Assembly: GCA_020723345.1 (NCBI GenBank)
Contig: DYJA01000034.1
Coordinates: 1-58,183, forward strand
Source: Candidatus Aquidulcis sp.
Lineage (GTDB): Bacteria; Chloroflexota; Anaerolineae; UBA4142
Direction: 5' to 3'
Length of the DNA stretch: 58,183 nt
Both the position numbers and the translations under genes were made by a program. Shown one piece after another: positions 1-8,640 of this stretch. The notes below the pieces were generated by a model. The model was not told where the DNA came from. It did no database searches and saw only the letters and a list, made by a program, of their open reading frames with translations. Numbering within the stretch: position 1 is the stretch's first letter; every line of letters starts with the position of its first letter.

Positions 1-46
1 ACCATTTGTCAACTTAATCCGAACAGGTGTGCTCACAGTTTCAGAG

Positions 47-1273
47 ATGCACCCAAGTCAAATGACGCATCCATTCATCAACCTCCCGCGGCGCATGTGG
101 ACCGACGTGCCGACAACCGTGCGCCGCAATGTGCTCCTCGATTTCAACACGGCGGTTTTTTACGGCGTGTTCCTCGCCGGAGTCAACAACTTTGCGCCGG
201 TCGTCGCGCGACGCTTGGGCGCGAGTCCGTATCTCCTTTCGCTGATCGTCGCCGCGCCAGCCATCGGCAATCTGATCGCGGTGCTCGGCGCGCATCATTT
301 GCAGCAGCGGCGCAAACTCCCGGTGATGGTGACCGCGTGGAGCATCGGGCGCGGCTTGTTCTTGCTGATGCCGTTCATCGCCGCGCCGGAGCCGTTCGTC
401 GCGATCGTCTTCGCGCACTGGCTGATCGTTTCGCTGCCGGTGACCGGCTATGTCGAGATCATGCGCGCGATTTATCCGGACGCGATCCGCGGTCGCGCGA
501 TGGCGTTCGTGCGCGTCGGCTTTACGGCGTGCGCGACGGTGATGACGCCGCTTTTCGGTCAATTGCTCGATCTGTGGAGTTATCAAGTTTTGTTTCCGCT
601 TGCCGCGGTTTTCGGCGTCTTGACCGGCGTGGCGTTCGGGCAGATCAAATGCGACGAAGTTGTCGCGACCCAGCGGCAGGATTGGCTCAAGCCCTGGCGG
701 ATTTTTCTTCAGGACGCGCGCTATCGCGCGTACAGTATCGCATTCATGATTTTCGGCGCGGGCAATCTGCTGTTCGCGCCGCTCATTCCGCTCTTGCTCG
801 TTGACGAATTGCAGTTGAGTTACGGCGAGGTCGGCTGGCTCAACATGATTGGCTCGATTGCGTGGACGGCGTCCTACATCGTGTGGGGCAGATTGTTGGA
901 TCGGCGCGGCGGTTTGTGGATCGTGAAGATCAATTTCATTTTGACGCTTGTCGTTCCGATTGCATTTTGGGCGACGCAAGATCTGTGGTTGGCTGCGCTC
1001 GCGTTCCTGTTCAACGGCGTCATTTTGGCGGGCGTCGATCTGGGTTGGATGAACGCGATTATCCAATTCGCGCGCCGCGAAGACATCGGGCATTACACCG
1101 CGCTGCACGCGCTTTTCGTCGGCGTGCGCGGCATCATCGCGCCGTTCCTGGGCACCGCGCTGATCGCGGTGCCGTTCCTGGGTTTGCGCGGCGTGTTTCT
1201 GCTTTCGGCGTTTATCATTTTGGTCGGCTGGTTGCTGATCCGGCGCGTGACGGTACCTGAAAAAGTAGTTTGA
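47..1273 (+). CDS. MFS transporter
   Basis: The protein is about 408 residues of alternating hydrophobic segments, consistent with 11-12 membrane spans of the major facilitator superfamily. Charged loops typical of the fold are present, for example RRGGLW after the middle of the protein. It would move a small solute across the cytoplasmic membrane; the substrate cannot be read from sequence. The start is uncertain: GTG at 29, ATG at 47 and ATG at 62 are in frame and none has a strong Shine-Dalgarno. It ends in TGA just before an inverted-repeat element that resembles a terminator. The next gene has its own promoter, so this looks monocistronic. Confidence 0.8.
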   Translation: MHPSQMTHPFINLPRRMWTDVPTTVRRNVLLDFNTAVFYGVFLAGVNNFAPVVARRLGASPYLLSLIVAAPAIGNLIAVLGAHHLQQRRKLPVMVTAWSIGRGLFLLMPFIAAPEPFVAIVFAHWLIVSLPVTGYVEIMRAIYPDAIRGRAMAFVRVGFTACATVMTPLFGQLLDLWSYQVLFPLAAVFGVLTGVAFGQIKCDEVVATQRQDWLKPWRIFLQDARYRAYSIAFMIFGAGNLLFAPLIPLLLVDELQLSYGEVGWLNMIGSIAWTASYIVWGRLLDRRGGLWIVKINFILTLVVPIAFWATQDLWLAALAFLFNGVILAGVDLGWMNAIIQFARREDIGHYTALHALFVGVRGIIAPFLGTALIAVPFLGLRGVFLLSAFIILVGWLLIRRVTVPEKVV

Positions 1274-1299
1274 AAATGCGCCCTTGCGCTTGTTGCCAG

Positions 1300-1405
1300 G
1301 CGATTGAAATCGCGGCAACCACATCCCAAAGCCCGCCTGCGCGGGCTAAAGCAGGGCGAGCCGACGAAGGTCGGCTTTGTTTTTGTTGCTGCAATTTTCA
1401 ATCGC
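1300..1405. repeat. Nested inverted-repeat element with terminator-like hairpin
   Basis: The outer arms are GCGATTGAAA (1300-1309) and TTTCAATCGC (1396-1405), with second inner arms GCGGCAAC and GTTGCTGC. Inside are two further hairpins: GCCCGC/GCGGGC (1331-1346) and GCCGAC/GTCGGC (1360-1375). The second is followed by TTTGTTTTTG and could end transcription of the upstream transporter gene. Confidence 0.6.
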
Positions 1406-1429
1406 CCGATCCGGCGGTTTGCGGTTGGC

Positions 1430-1458
1430 TTAGACATTTCGTCGTTTTGTGGTATAAT
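1430..1458 (+). promoter_or_regulatory. Sigma70-type promoter of the M50 protease gene
   Basis: A TTAGAC -35 box (1430-1435) is separated by 17 bp from a perfect TATAAT -10 box (1453-1458). It lies 32 bp before the GTG start of the protease gene. Confidence 0.75.
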
Positions 1459-1490
1459 GCCAACCGTTCGCGCGCTGGAGGGGATTCATC

Positions 1491-2165
1491 GTGCTTTATC
1501 AAATCTTGACGGGACAAATTAGCCCGACGGAACTCGTCGCGTTGTTGATTGCGCTCGTGTTTGGCATCAGCGTACACGAGTTCGCGCATGCCGCCGCGGC
1601 GACCTGGCTCGGCGATCCACTGCCAGGGCGACAAGGGCGCTTGACGCTCGCGCCCGCCGCGCACCTCGACGTGATGGGCTCGCTGATGTTTCTCATCGGC
1701 GGTTTTGGCTGGGGCAAGCCGGTGCAGTACAATCCGTACGCGCTGCGCGCCAGCCCGCGCACTGGTCCGGCGATCGTCGCCGCCGCCGGTCCGATTTCTA
1801 ACATTATTCTTGCCATGCTCGTTGCCGTCGTCGTTCGAGTGTTGATGCTGGGTCTCGGCATAGATTTGTTCGGCTGGGTGCTCACGCCCGAAATCGCCCG
1901 CGTGTTATTCGGGTTGCTGGTTGGCATCGTTTATTACAATTTGATTCTCAGTTTCTTCAACTTGATCCCGGTTTTTCCTCTGGACGGTTTTTCGATTTTG
2001 CAGGGTCTGCTGCCGCCCGCGTTAGCAGATGCGTTTGAATCGACCCGGCAGTACGGTTTCCTGATCTTGATCGTATTGCTTTTCGCGGGCAGTAGTATTC
2101 TCAGTCCGATTCTTTATCGCCCGGTCGAAGCGCTGTTGCGTTTGTTGATCTTTGCCGGTACCTAG
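1491..2165 (+). CDS. Site-2 protease family (M50) zinc metalloprotease
   Basis: The 224-residue membrane protein has the M50 zinc site HEFAH at residues 29-33 in the first membrane segment. A second motif, NLIPVFPLDG, has Asp165 as the expected third ligand. It belongs to the short cytoplasmic-loop group of intramembrane metalloproteases that lack a PDZ domain. Such enzymes cut membrane proteins or peptides within the bilayer; its target here is unknown. Translation probably starts at GTG 1491, which follows a GGAGGGG Shine-Dalgarno and a strong promoter. Confidence 0.9.
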   Translation: MLYQILTGQISPTELVALLIALVFGISVHEFAHAAAATWLGDPLPGRQGRLTLAPAAHLDVMGSLMFLIGGFGWGKPVQYNPYALRASPRTGPAIVAAAGPISNIILAMLVAVVVRVLMLGLGIDLFGWVLTPEIARVLFGLLVGIVYYNLILSFFNLIPVFPLDGFSILQGLLPPALADAFESTRQYGFLILIVLLFAGSSILSPILYRPVEALLRLLIFAGT

Positions 2166-2221
2166 CCATCGTCACTCGTCTTGGCACAACGGCGTGCCGA
2201 CTTTACTTTAGGAGGTCAAAA

Positions 2222-3604
2222 ATGAAATTGCGACGCATGTTTCTCCTAGTCGCGTTGTTGTTGGTTGTATTATTGGTGAGCGCGTGTGGTTCCGCGCCCA
2301 CGCCAACGCCCAAGCCAACTTTACCCCCCCCCACTCTTCCACCCACTCCGGTTCCGCCGACAGCGACTCCAATCCCGCCGACGCCAACGCCGTTACCGCC
2401 AACGCCCACTCCCGTTCCACCGCAAGCGACGACGAAACAGCAGGTGAATGTGCGGCAAGGTCCTGGCACGACGTTCGCGATTGCCGGCAAAATGCCGGCG
2501 AATACGGCGGCGGCGATTGTCGGCAAAAGCGAAGATGGCAAATGGTTTCAGGTGGCGTTTCCCGACGCGGCGCACCCGGCTTGGGTGCCCGGCGAATTTG
2601 TGACTGTCACCGGTAAGATCGATCAACTACCGGTCGTCGCGGTTGCGCCGCCGCCCACCGCGACGCGCGGCACGGTCGTCGCCGCTGCGACGAAAACGCC
2701 TGTCGCGACGCCAACGCAAGCGTTCCCACCCGCGCGCGGATCGCTGGGCTTTATCGTGTACGATAACGCGCAAAATTCGTACCTGCTCTACACCTTGGGC
2801 ATCGAACCGCGCAACTATTCGGCGAGCCGCTTGATGGGACCCGCGCCGTTCGATCTGGCGCGCAACACGAATGCCGCGCCCTTTACGATGGCGCCCAACA
2901 GCGCGCGCGTCGCGTTCGTTTTCAGCACCGGCGCGATCCGCGATACCCTGCGTGTGACCCATCCGAGCAATCCGGATATTTGGGTCGACGTGTACAGCCA
3001 CCAAGGTATTTCTAGTCCGACGTTTTCGCCGGATGGCAAGACGATTGCGTATGTTGGGTTGGATAAAGCCGGAGTCGATTTCGGGATGCAATTCATCTAC
3101 ACGATCCCGGCGGACGGCGGAACTTCGCAGCGACTTTTCCCGTCGAATCAACCGGAGCAGCAGCAGCGCGCGGGCGAGGTTTACCGCGGCGTCGCGTGGG
3201 GCAAGACGCATCTCTTGTTTGCGTCGAACTTGACCGGGCAGTTTGAAATTTGGCGGCTCAACTCCGACGGCAGCGGACCGATGCAACTCACCAAAGACAA
3301 ACGCGAAAATATTTCTCCGGCGTGGAGCCCGGATGGAAAAACCTACGCGTACACGTCGAAACAAGCAGACGGCACATATCAGATCATGGTCGCCAATGCC
3401 TTCGACGGCAGCGCGCCGCGCAAACTGACGAATGCCGGTCACAACTTTACGCCGACCTGGTCGCCGGATGGCAACTGGATTGCGTTCATGTCCAATCGCG
3501 GCGGCAAGATGGATGTTTGGGTAATGAACAAGAATGGTGGCAACGTGCAACAATTGACTGACAAGTTCGCCGGTCAAGGGCAAGCCCCCGGCGGCTGGCG
3601 GTAA
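2222..3604 (+). CDS. Lipoprotein with SH3b domain and PD40/TolB-like propeller
   Basis: An AGGAGG ribosome site precedes ATG 2222. The signal peptide ends in a lipobox (LLVSAC), so the protein should be anchored on the outer face of the membrane. A Pro/Thr linker of about 50 residues follows, then a bacterial SH3 domain (NVRQGPGTTFAIAG) that usually binds cell-wall peptide. The C-terminal half carries at least three PD40 blades (FSPDGKTIAYVG, WSPDGKTYAYTS, WSPDGNWIAFMS), typical of TolB-like beta-propellers. The likely role is wall-associated binding or sensing rather than catalysis. A similar linker style recurs in the other lipoproteins of this window. Confidence 0.85.
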   Translation: MKLRRMFLLVALLLVVLLVSACGSAPTPTPKPTLPPPTLPPTPVPPTATPIPPTPTPLPPTPTPVPPQATTKQQVNVRQGPGTTFAIAGKMPANTAAAIVGKSEDGKWFQVAFPDAAHPAWVPGEFVTVTGKIDQLPVVAVAPPPTATRGTVVAAATKTPVATPTQAFPPARGSLGFIVYDNAQNSYLLYTLGIEPRNYSASRLMGPAPFDLARNTNAAPFTMAPNSARVAFVFSTGAIRDTLRVTHPSNPDIWVDVYSHQGISSPTFSPDGKTIAYVGLDKAGVDFGMQFIYTIPADGGTSQRLFPSNQPEQQQRAGEVYRGVAWGKTHLLFASNLTGQFEIWRLNSDGSGPMQLTKDKRENISPAWSPDGKTYAYTSKQADGTYQIMVANAFDGSAPRKLTNAGHNFTPTWSPDGNWIAFMSNRGGKMDVWVMNKNGGNVQQLTDKFAGQGQAPGGWR

Positions 3605-3607
3605 ATT

Positions 3608-3697
3608 CAGTGAACGGTAAACAGTAAACAGTAAACAGTTGCTAGTCCACTGTTGACTGCCCACTGTTGACTGCTCACTGTTGACTGTTCACTGGAG
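3608..3697. repeat. Short-period repeat before tyrA
   Basis: About 90 bp is built from repeated GTAAACAGT units followed by reiterated ACTGTTGACTG-type units. The two halves are partly complementary, so the transcript could fold. It separates the lipoprotein gene from the prephenate dehydrogenase gene. No promoter is obvious. Confidence 0.6.
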
Positions 3698-3702
3698 TTT
3701 TC

Positions 3703-4680
3703 ATGGCAAAATCTCGCGTCGCAATCATCGGGCTGGGTCTCATCGGCGGTTCGATTGGACTCGCGCTCAAAAAAGCCAAACTAGAGATCGAGATCGTCGG
3801 ACACGACAAGGATCCCGGCGTTGCCGGACGCGCGCTTAAACGCGGCGCGGTCGACAAGACCGAATGGAATTTGCCCAACGCGTGCAACGGCGCGGGTTTG
3901 ATCGTTCTCGCGCTGCCGTTGAATGCGATTCGCGATACGTTGTCCGCGCTCACGCCGGCGCTCCAACCCGGCGTCATCGTCACCGATACTGCCACGTCCA
4001 AAGTGCCGGTGCTGGAATGGGCGAACGATTTGCCGCGCGGCGTCGAATTCGTCGGCGGCAATCCGATCATCGACGCGCAGCGCGTCATCGCCGGACGCGG
4101 GATCGACGCGGCGGACGCGGAGTTGCTGCAAGGCGCGACGTACTGTCTCGCGCCCGCGGTCAACGCGTCGTCGCAAGCGATTGACACGCTGACCGGTTTT
4201 GTGAACTTGCTCGGCGCGAAACCGTACTTTATCGAAGCCGCGGAACACGACGGCTTGATGACGGGCGTGCAGCACTTTCCCGCGCTGCTCGCGACCGCGT
4301 ACGCCGCCACCATCGTCCAGAGCCAGGGTTGGCGCGAGCGCGGCAAACTCGCCGGAGCAATTTTTCGCGCGGCGACCGATATCGCGCCGGAAGACAAGCA
4401 AACCGCGCGCGAACAATTCTTTTCGCATCGCGAGGATTTGACGCGCTGGATCGATCTCAGTATCGCGCAACTGCGCGACTTGCGCGACATGCTGATGCGC
4501 CAAGACGCGGCGGCGCTGGAAGCGCTCGTGCAGACGATTGCCGACGAACGCGCCAAATGGTTGAGCGGCAAACTCGACGACGCGGGAATGCCGCGACCGG
4601 AAATGGAGAGTATGCAAGACCAAACCGCGCGAATGTTCTTCGGCGGATTGGCGGGTCGCCAGAAAAAAACGAAACCGTAG
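3703..4680 (+). CDS. tyrA: Prephenate dehydrogenase
   Basis: The 325-residue protein begins with a Rossmann nucleotide-binding motif (GLGLIGGS, near residues 9-16). Family features follow: VDKTEW, the DTATSKVPV segment and the helical C-terminal dimerisation half with HFPALLATAY. It converts prephenate to 4-hydroxyphenylpyruvate with NAD(P)+ in tyrosine synthesis. No chorismate mutase or ACT domain is fused. GGAG lies just before ATG 3703. The TAG stop at 4678-4680 is part of the left arm of a 104-bp inverted-repeat element, so the final residues may have been altered by that element. Confidence 0.88.
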   Translation: MAKSRVAIIGLGLIGGSIGLALKKAKLEIEIVGHDKDPGVAGRALKRGAVDKTEWNLPNACNGAGLIVLALPLNAIRDTLSALTPALQPGVIVTDTATSKVPVLEWANDLPRGVEFVGGNPIIDAQRVIAGRGIDAADAELLQGATYCLAPAVNASSQAIDTLTGFVNLLGAKPYFIEAAEHDGLMTGVQHFPALLATAYAATIVQSQGWRERGKLAGAIFRAATDIAPEDKQTAREQFFSHREDLTRWIDLSIAQLRDLRDMLMRQDAAALEALVQTIADERAKWLSGKLDDAGMPRPEMESMQDQTARMFFGGLAGRQKKTKP

Positions 4681-4780
4681 GGGCGAAGCATTTGCCAATA
4701 TGACTGCCGAATGGAAGATGCGTGGTGTACTCAATCGGTTCGCCTGAGGCGCGTGGTTGTGGCAAATGCTTCGCCCTTAC
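4677..4780. repeat. MITE-like inverted-repeat element
   Basis: The 21-bp arms at 4677-4697 and 4760-4780 differ at one position; the core is GGGCGAAGCATTTGCCA. They enclose 62 bp with no coding signal. The left arm supplies the stop codon of tyrA. A relative with the same GGGCGAAGCAT core is at 27471-27536. Confidence 0.75.
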
Positions 4781-4800
4781 TCTTTGTCACTGAGGAAATC

Positions 4801-5991
4801 TTGCCGTACCGCGTGTTGATGATCGCCCCCACCTCTTTCTTCCTCGATTACGGCTGCCACGTTCGCATTTTGGAAGAGGCGCGCGTTCTGATAAAGTTAG
4901 GACATCGCGTCAAGATCGTCACATACCCGCTCGGACGCGACCTCCCGGATCTGGACATTGAACGCGCCTTGCCGATTCCGTTCCGCTCGCGGCACGAGGT
5001 TGGTCCCGCGCGTTCCAAACTTCTCCTCGACGCGCTCCTCGCGCTAAAATCGCTGCAAGTCGCGCGGCGATTCAAGCCCGACATCATCCACGCGCATCTG
5101 CACGAAGGCGGTCTGATCGGCGGCGCGTTGAGCCGCCTGCTGCGCGTCCCGCTCGTCTTCGATATGCAAGGCAGCATGACGAGCGAAATGGTCGATCATC
5201 GTTTCATCGCGGCAAACGGAATCTTGTTCAAATTGGCGTACTGGCTCGAAGCGCGTATCGTTCGGATGCCGCGTTTGATCTTGACGAGTTCGCAGAACGC
5301 GGCGCGCGTGCTGATTGACGAATTTCGCGTCGCCGTGAAAAAAATCACCGTGCTGTCCGATTGCGTGGACGCGGACACGTTCGTGCCAATCGAATCGGAG
5401 CAACTCGCGCGGCGCGTGGAAGAATTGCGCGCGCGCTTGCAGATTCCGCTGTCGCGCCGCGTGATCGTTTACATCGGCTTGCTCGACGAGTATCGCGGGA
5501 CGAGCGTGCTGCTGCGCGCCGCCGCGCAGTTGATCGCGCGCGGCATCGACGCGCACTTCATCGTCATCGGCTTTCCGAATGTGGCGCGTTATCAAACGCT
5601 GGCGCGCGAATTGGGCATCGCCGAGCGCGTCACGTTTCCCGGACGCATTCCGTACGAAGACGCGCCGCTCTGGCTTTCGCTCGGCGAGATCGCGCTGGAA
5701 CCCAAGATGAGCGCGACCGAAGCGGCGGGCAAGGTGTTGAATTACATGGCGCTCGGTTTGCCGGTCGTCGCGTTCGATATGCCGGTGATGCGCGAGTATC
5801 TCGGCGAGTACGGCGTGTACGCGCCGCTTGGCGATGCGACCGCGTTCGCGCAGCAAATTCAAACGCTGCTGGACGATCCGGAACGCGCGCGCGAAATCGG
5901 CTGCGCGGTGCGCGAGCGCGCGATCAAACTGTTTTCGTGGGAACGCGCCGGGCAGGAGATCGAGCGAGTGTACGCGCAAATCGCGCGTTGA
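4801..5991 (+). CDS. Glycosyltransferase family 4 (GT-B fold)
   Basis: The 396-residue enzyme has an N-terminal half like GT4 donors/acceptors (YGCHVRILEEARVLIKLGH, HAHLHEGG). The C-terminal nucleotide-sugar domain includes VYIGLLDEYRG, VTFPGRIPYED and the ExxxxK-like EPKMSATEAAGK stretch. It should transfer a sugar from an activated donor to a lipid or polysaccharide acceptor. I chose TTG 4801 because GAGGAA sits just before it and homology begins at once with YRVLMIAP. An upstream ATG at 4711 lies inside the inverted-repeat element and would add 30 residues without resemblance to the family. Confidence 0.85.
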   Translation: MPYRVLMIAPTSFFLDYGCHVRILEEARVLIKLGHRVKIVTYPLGRDLPDLDIERALPIPFRSRHEVGPARSKLLLDALLALKSLQVARRFKPDIIHAHLHEGGLIGGALSRLLRVPLVFDMQGSMTSEMVDHRFIAANGILFKLAYWLEARIVRMPRLILTSSQNAARVLIDEFRVAVKKITVLSDCVDADTFVPIESEQLARRVEELRARLQIPLSRRVIVYIGLLDEYRGTSVLLRAAAQLIARGIDAHFIVIGFPNVARYQTLARELGIAERVTFPGRIPYEDAPLWLSLGEIALEPKMSATEAAGKVLNYMALGLPVVAFDMPVMREYLGEYGVYAPLGDATAFAQQIQTLLDDPERAREIGCAVRERAIKLFSWERAGQEIERVYAQIAR

Positions 5992-6016
5992 CGGCGCGTG
6001 AGAGCAATGGTAGAAT
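5988..6016 (+). promoter_or_regulatory. Promoter of the toxin-antitoxin pair
   Basis: TTGACG (5988-5993), a 17-bp spacer and TAGAAT (6011-6016) match the sigma70 consensus well. The -35 box overlaps the end of the glycosyltransferase gene. Confidence 0.65.
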
Positions 6017-6034
6017 GTGGTTAGAAGGAGTCGG

Positions 6035-6358
6035 ATGATGGAGAAAAAAGCGCGTGCCAAACAAAAAACTAGAATAGAACCTGACATCTTAACTACCGAT
6101 TTGAAGCAACCACTCGTTTTGCGGCAGAATGGGCGACCTGCTGCGGTTATTCTGCCTTTTGAGAAATATTTGCGCTTGCGAGAGTTGGAAACCAGCGAAG
6201 CAGAGCGACGCAAAAGGGCATGGTCTCAATTGGACGAACTTGTGACGCGCGTTCATCGGCGTCCGTCTACATACACATCAGCACAGATCGAAGCCGAGAT
6301 TACGGCTGCCCGCGCTGAAGTGAAGGAGTTGCGCCATGCCCGTCGTAGCCGTCGTTGA
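6035..6358 (+). CDS. Phd/YefM-like antitoxin
   Basis: The 107-residue protein carries the short antitoxin-type segment QPLVLRQNGRPAAVILPFEKY, followed by a charged helical tail likely to wrap the toxin. It starts at tandem ATG codons 6035/6038 after AAGGAG. It overlaps the PIN-domain gene by 23 bp, the normal antitoxin-toxin order. The antitoxin would neutralise the ribonuclease and repress the shared promoter. Base composition is more AT-rich than in neighbouring genes, which fits recent acquisition. Confidence 0.75.
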   Translation: MMEKKARAKQKTRIEPDILTTDLKQPLVLRQNGRPAAVILPFEKYLRLRELETSEAERRKRAWSQLDELVTRVHRRPSTYTSAQIEAEITAARAEVKELRHARRSRR

Positions 6359-6773
6359 TACCAACGTGTGGGTTTCGGCGTTTCTCAATCCTGGCGGCTT
6401 TCCTGATCGGTTGCTCCAGCTGGCTCGGAGCAACCGATTTTCTTTGGTTACCTCGTCTGCGCTTTTAGAAGAGTTGCAAGAAGTACTTTGTCGCCCGCGC
6501 ATTATGAGGATTCGCCGGACAACGCAGACAGAAGCGGTGCGCTTTACGCGGCTTGTCGCGAGTGTTTCTGAAATTGTTGTTATTACTGGCGCGTTGCAAC
6601 TATGCCGCGACCCAGACGACGATGTATTACTGGGGACTGCCATTAACGGGCGCGCAACACATGTGGTGAGTCGTGATGAAGATGTTACGCGCGATCCGGA
6701 ACTTGCCCGGCAGTTGAAGGCGTACAAGATTGAGGCGATTACCGTGAGGCGTTTTCTGAAAGAGTTTGGATAA
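6336..6773 (+). CDS. PIN-domain toxin (VapC-like ribonuclease)
   Basis: The 145-residue protein opens with the PIN signature VVDTNVW (Asp near residue 8). It continues with SSALLEELQEVL (acidic Glu) and RDPDDDVLLGTA, giving the acidic cluster that binds Mg2+ in PIN nucleases. It matches the group of type II toxins annotated as PIN-family toxin components. It is expected to cut RNA when the antitoxin is lost. All catalytic acids appear present, so the toxin looks intact. Confidence 0.85.
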   Translation: MPVVAVVDTNVWVSAFLNPGGFPDRLLQLARSNRFSLVTSSALLEELQEVLCRPRIMRIRRTTQTEAVRFTRLVASVSEIVVITGALQLCRDPDDDVLLGTAINGRATHVVSRDEDVTRDPELARQLKAYKIEAITVRRFLKEFG

Positions 6774-6796
6774 ATCCTAGTTACGGAGTAGCCCTC

Positions 6797-8161
6797 ATGT
6801 CAAGCCATCGCGCCTCTGCCCTCACCATTTTTCGCGCCGCGCTCGCCGCGGCGGATCCGCGCCAAGCCGTTCAGCGCGCGATGCAGCGCGACGGCAGCCG
6901 CTTGCGCGTTCAGGAGCGCGAGTACGATCTCACGCGTGTCGAAAATGTGTACGTGATCGGGTTCGGCAAGGCGAGCGCGACGATGGCGCAAGCCGCCGAG
7001 GAAATTTTGAGCGACCAGATCACGCGCGGCTGGGTCACCGTCAAATACGCGCACACCGCGCCGCTCGCGACCGGCAAAATTCACCTGCACGAAGCGGGAC
7101 ATCCGCTGCTCGATCAAAACTCGCTCGACGGCACGCAGAAAATTTTGGAAATTCTCGACGCGGCGACCGGCGACGATTTGATCGTCTGCCTGATTTCCGG
7201 CGGCGGCTCCGCGCTCCTCGAATTGCCGATCCCCGGCGTCTCGCTCGACGATGTACGCGCGATGACGGACGCGCTCTTGCGCTGCGGCGCGACGATCAAC
7301 GAGATCAACACACTTCGCAAACACATCTCGCAAGTCAAAGGCGGACAACTCGCGCGCCGCGCCGGGCAGGCGCGCGTCATCGCGCTGATTTTGTCCGACG
7401 TGATCGGCTCGCCGCTCGACGCGATTGCGTCGGGACCGACCGCGCCGGACCCGACGACGTTCGCCGACGCGTTGGACGTGATCGAGCGGCGCGGCTTGCG
7501 CGGACAAATCCCGGCGCACATCGTCGCGCACATCGAGCGCGGCGCGCGTGGCGACCCTTCGTCCTTCGACTTCGCTCAGGATGGCTCAGGACTCGACACG
7601 CCGAAAACCGGCGATCCGATTTTCGCGCGCGTCCAAAACGTCGTCATCTCCGATCTCACAATCGCGTGCGACGCGGCGGTGCAGACCGCGCGGCAACTCG
7701 GCTACAACGCGCTGCTGCTGTCGTCGTTCGTGCAAGGCGAGGCGCGCGAGTTGGCGAAGTTCCTCGCGGCAATCGCGCGCGAGATCGACGCGTCGGGGCG
7801 TCCGGTCGCGAAACCGGCGTGCATCGTCTGCGGCGGCGAGACGACGGTGACGCTGCGCGGCAAGGGGAAAGGCGGACGCAATCAGGAAATCGCGCTCGCG
7901 GCGGCAATCGAGATCGCGGGCGCGCAAAATGTCGTCGTGTTGAGCGGCGGCACCGACGGCACGGATGGTCCCACCGACGCGGCGGGCGCACTCGCGGACG
8001 GCGAAACAATCGCGCGCGCGGCGGCAATCGGGATGGACGCGCGCGCGTATCTCGCGAACAACGATGCGTACCACTTTTTCCAACCGCTCGACGATCTGCT
8101 GATGACGGGACCGACGGGGACGAACGTGAATGATGTGATGGTGATGATTGTTGGACGATAA
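6797..8161 (+). CDS. Glycerate 2-kinase (DUF4147/MOFRL family)
   Basis: The 454-residue protein has both family domains. The N-terminal DUF4147 part includes VYVIGFGKAS and LISGGGSALLE. The C-terminal MOFRL part has CIVCGGETTVTLRGKGKGGR and the glycine-rich GGTDGTDGPTDAAGA. The reaction is ATP-dependent phosphorylation of D-glycerate to 2-phosphoglycerate. ACGGAG precedes ATG 6797. At about residues 252-268 (7552-7598) a stretch reading SSFDFAQDGSGLDT is encoded by a dispersed palindromic repeat inserted in frame between the domains. It does not interrupt a motif, so the enzyme is probably active. Confidence 0.88.
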   Translation: MSSHRASALTIFRAALAAADPRQAVQRAMQRDGSRLRVQEREYDLTRVENVYVIGFGKASATMAQAAEEILSDQITRGWVTVKYAHTAPLATGKIHLHEAGHPLLDQNSLDGTQKILEILDAATGDDLIVCLISGGGSALLELPIPGVSLDDVRAMTDALLRCGATINEINTLRKHISQVKGGQLARRAGQARVIALILSDVIGSPLDAIASGPTAPDPTTFADALDVIERRGLRGQIPAHIVAHIERGARGDPSSFDFAQDGSGLDTPKTGDPIFARVQNVVISDLTIACDAAVQTARQLGYNALLLSSFVQGEARELAKFLAAIAREIDASGRPVAKPACIVCGGETTVTLRGKGKGGRNQEIALAAAIEIAGAQNVVVLSGGTDGTDGPTDAAGALADGETIARAAAIGMDARAYLANNDAYHFFQPLDDLLMTGPTGTNVNDVMVMIVGR

Positions 8162-8162
8162 A

Positions 8163-8201
8163 GACTCGAAGGATTTTCGCGAAGCGAATCCTTCGAGTCT
8201 A
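8163..8201. repeat. Palindrome after glycerate kinase (possible terminator)
   Basis: AGACTCGAAGGATT pairs with AATCCTTCGAGTCT across an 11-bp loop. It begins two bases after the stop codon. It is related to the AGACCCGAAGGG palindromes at 8806 and 42698. Confidence 0.6.
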
Positions 8202-8209
8202 CTTTCGCG

Positions 8210-8238
8210 TTGCCAAAGTCGTTTGCTCGTGTTATAAT
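8210..8238 (+). promoter_or_regulatory. Sigma70-type promoter
   Basis: TTGCCA (8210-8215), 17 bp, then a perfect TATAAT (8233-8238). It drives the small gene at 8290. Confidence 0.75.
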
Positions 8239-8289
8239 CTTGGCGGATGAGAAAACGCGAGGGAAACGCACAAGGTACGGAGGTGGCGG

Positions 8290-8640
8290 ATGGTTGAAAT
8301 GACAATGCGTGTGCCCGATATTCTCGCGCCGAAATTGCAGCGGATGACGGCGTGGCTTCCAACTGTTTTGGAACTCAGTCTGACCGGATTCAAAACACCG
8401 ACCGCGCAAACTGTCGCCGAAGTTATTGGATTCTTATCGGAAGGTCCTGCGCCAGAACAGGTTGTTGAATATTCGGTGTCCGCACGCGCTCAGGAACGTT
8501 TGCGTCGGTTACTTGCGCTCAATCAAGCGGGTTTGCTTTCCATAGAAGAACAATCCGAATTGGAGGAAATTGAAGAATTGGATCACCTGCTTGTTTTGCT
8601 CAAAGCCCAAGCGCGCGAACAATTGTCAAGGAAAAATTGA
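8290..8640 (+). CDS. Conserved small helical protein linked to HNH gene
   Basis: The 116-residue protein is preceded by ACGGAGGTGG. The middle is mixed; the C-terminal third is strongly helical and acidic (SIEEQSELEEIEELDHLL). No enzymatic motif is visible. Its stop codon TGA overlaps by one base the ATG of the HNH remnant at 8640, so the two were translated together. Small proteins of this form commonly precede HNH nuclease genes; a role as partner or regulator is only inference. It is less GC-rich than its neighbours. Confidence 0.65.
   Translation: MVEMTMRVPDILAPKLQRMTAWLPTVLELSLTGFKTPTAQTVAEVIGFLSEGPAPEQVVEYSVSARAQERLRRLLALNQAGLLSIEEQSELEEIEELDHLLVLLKAQAREQLSRKN

Noticed and set aside
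8247-8297. 16-codon upstream frame before the helical small protein
   Set aside because: It lies right at the predicted transcript start, has no ribosome site and shows no repeated codons of one amino acid that would suggest an attenuator.
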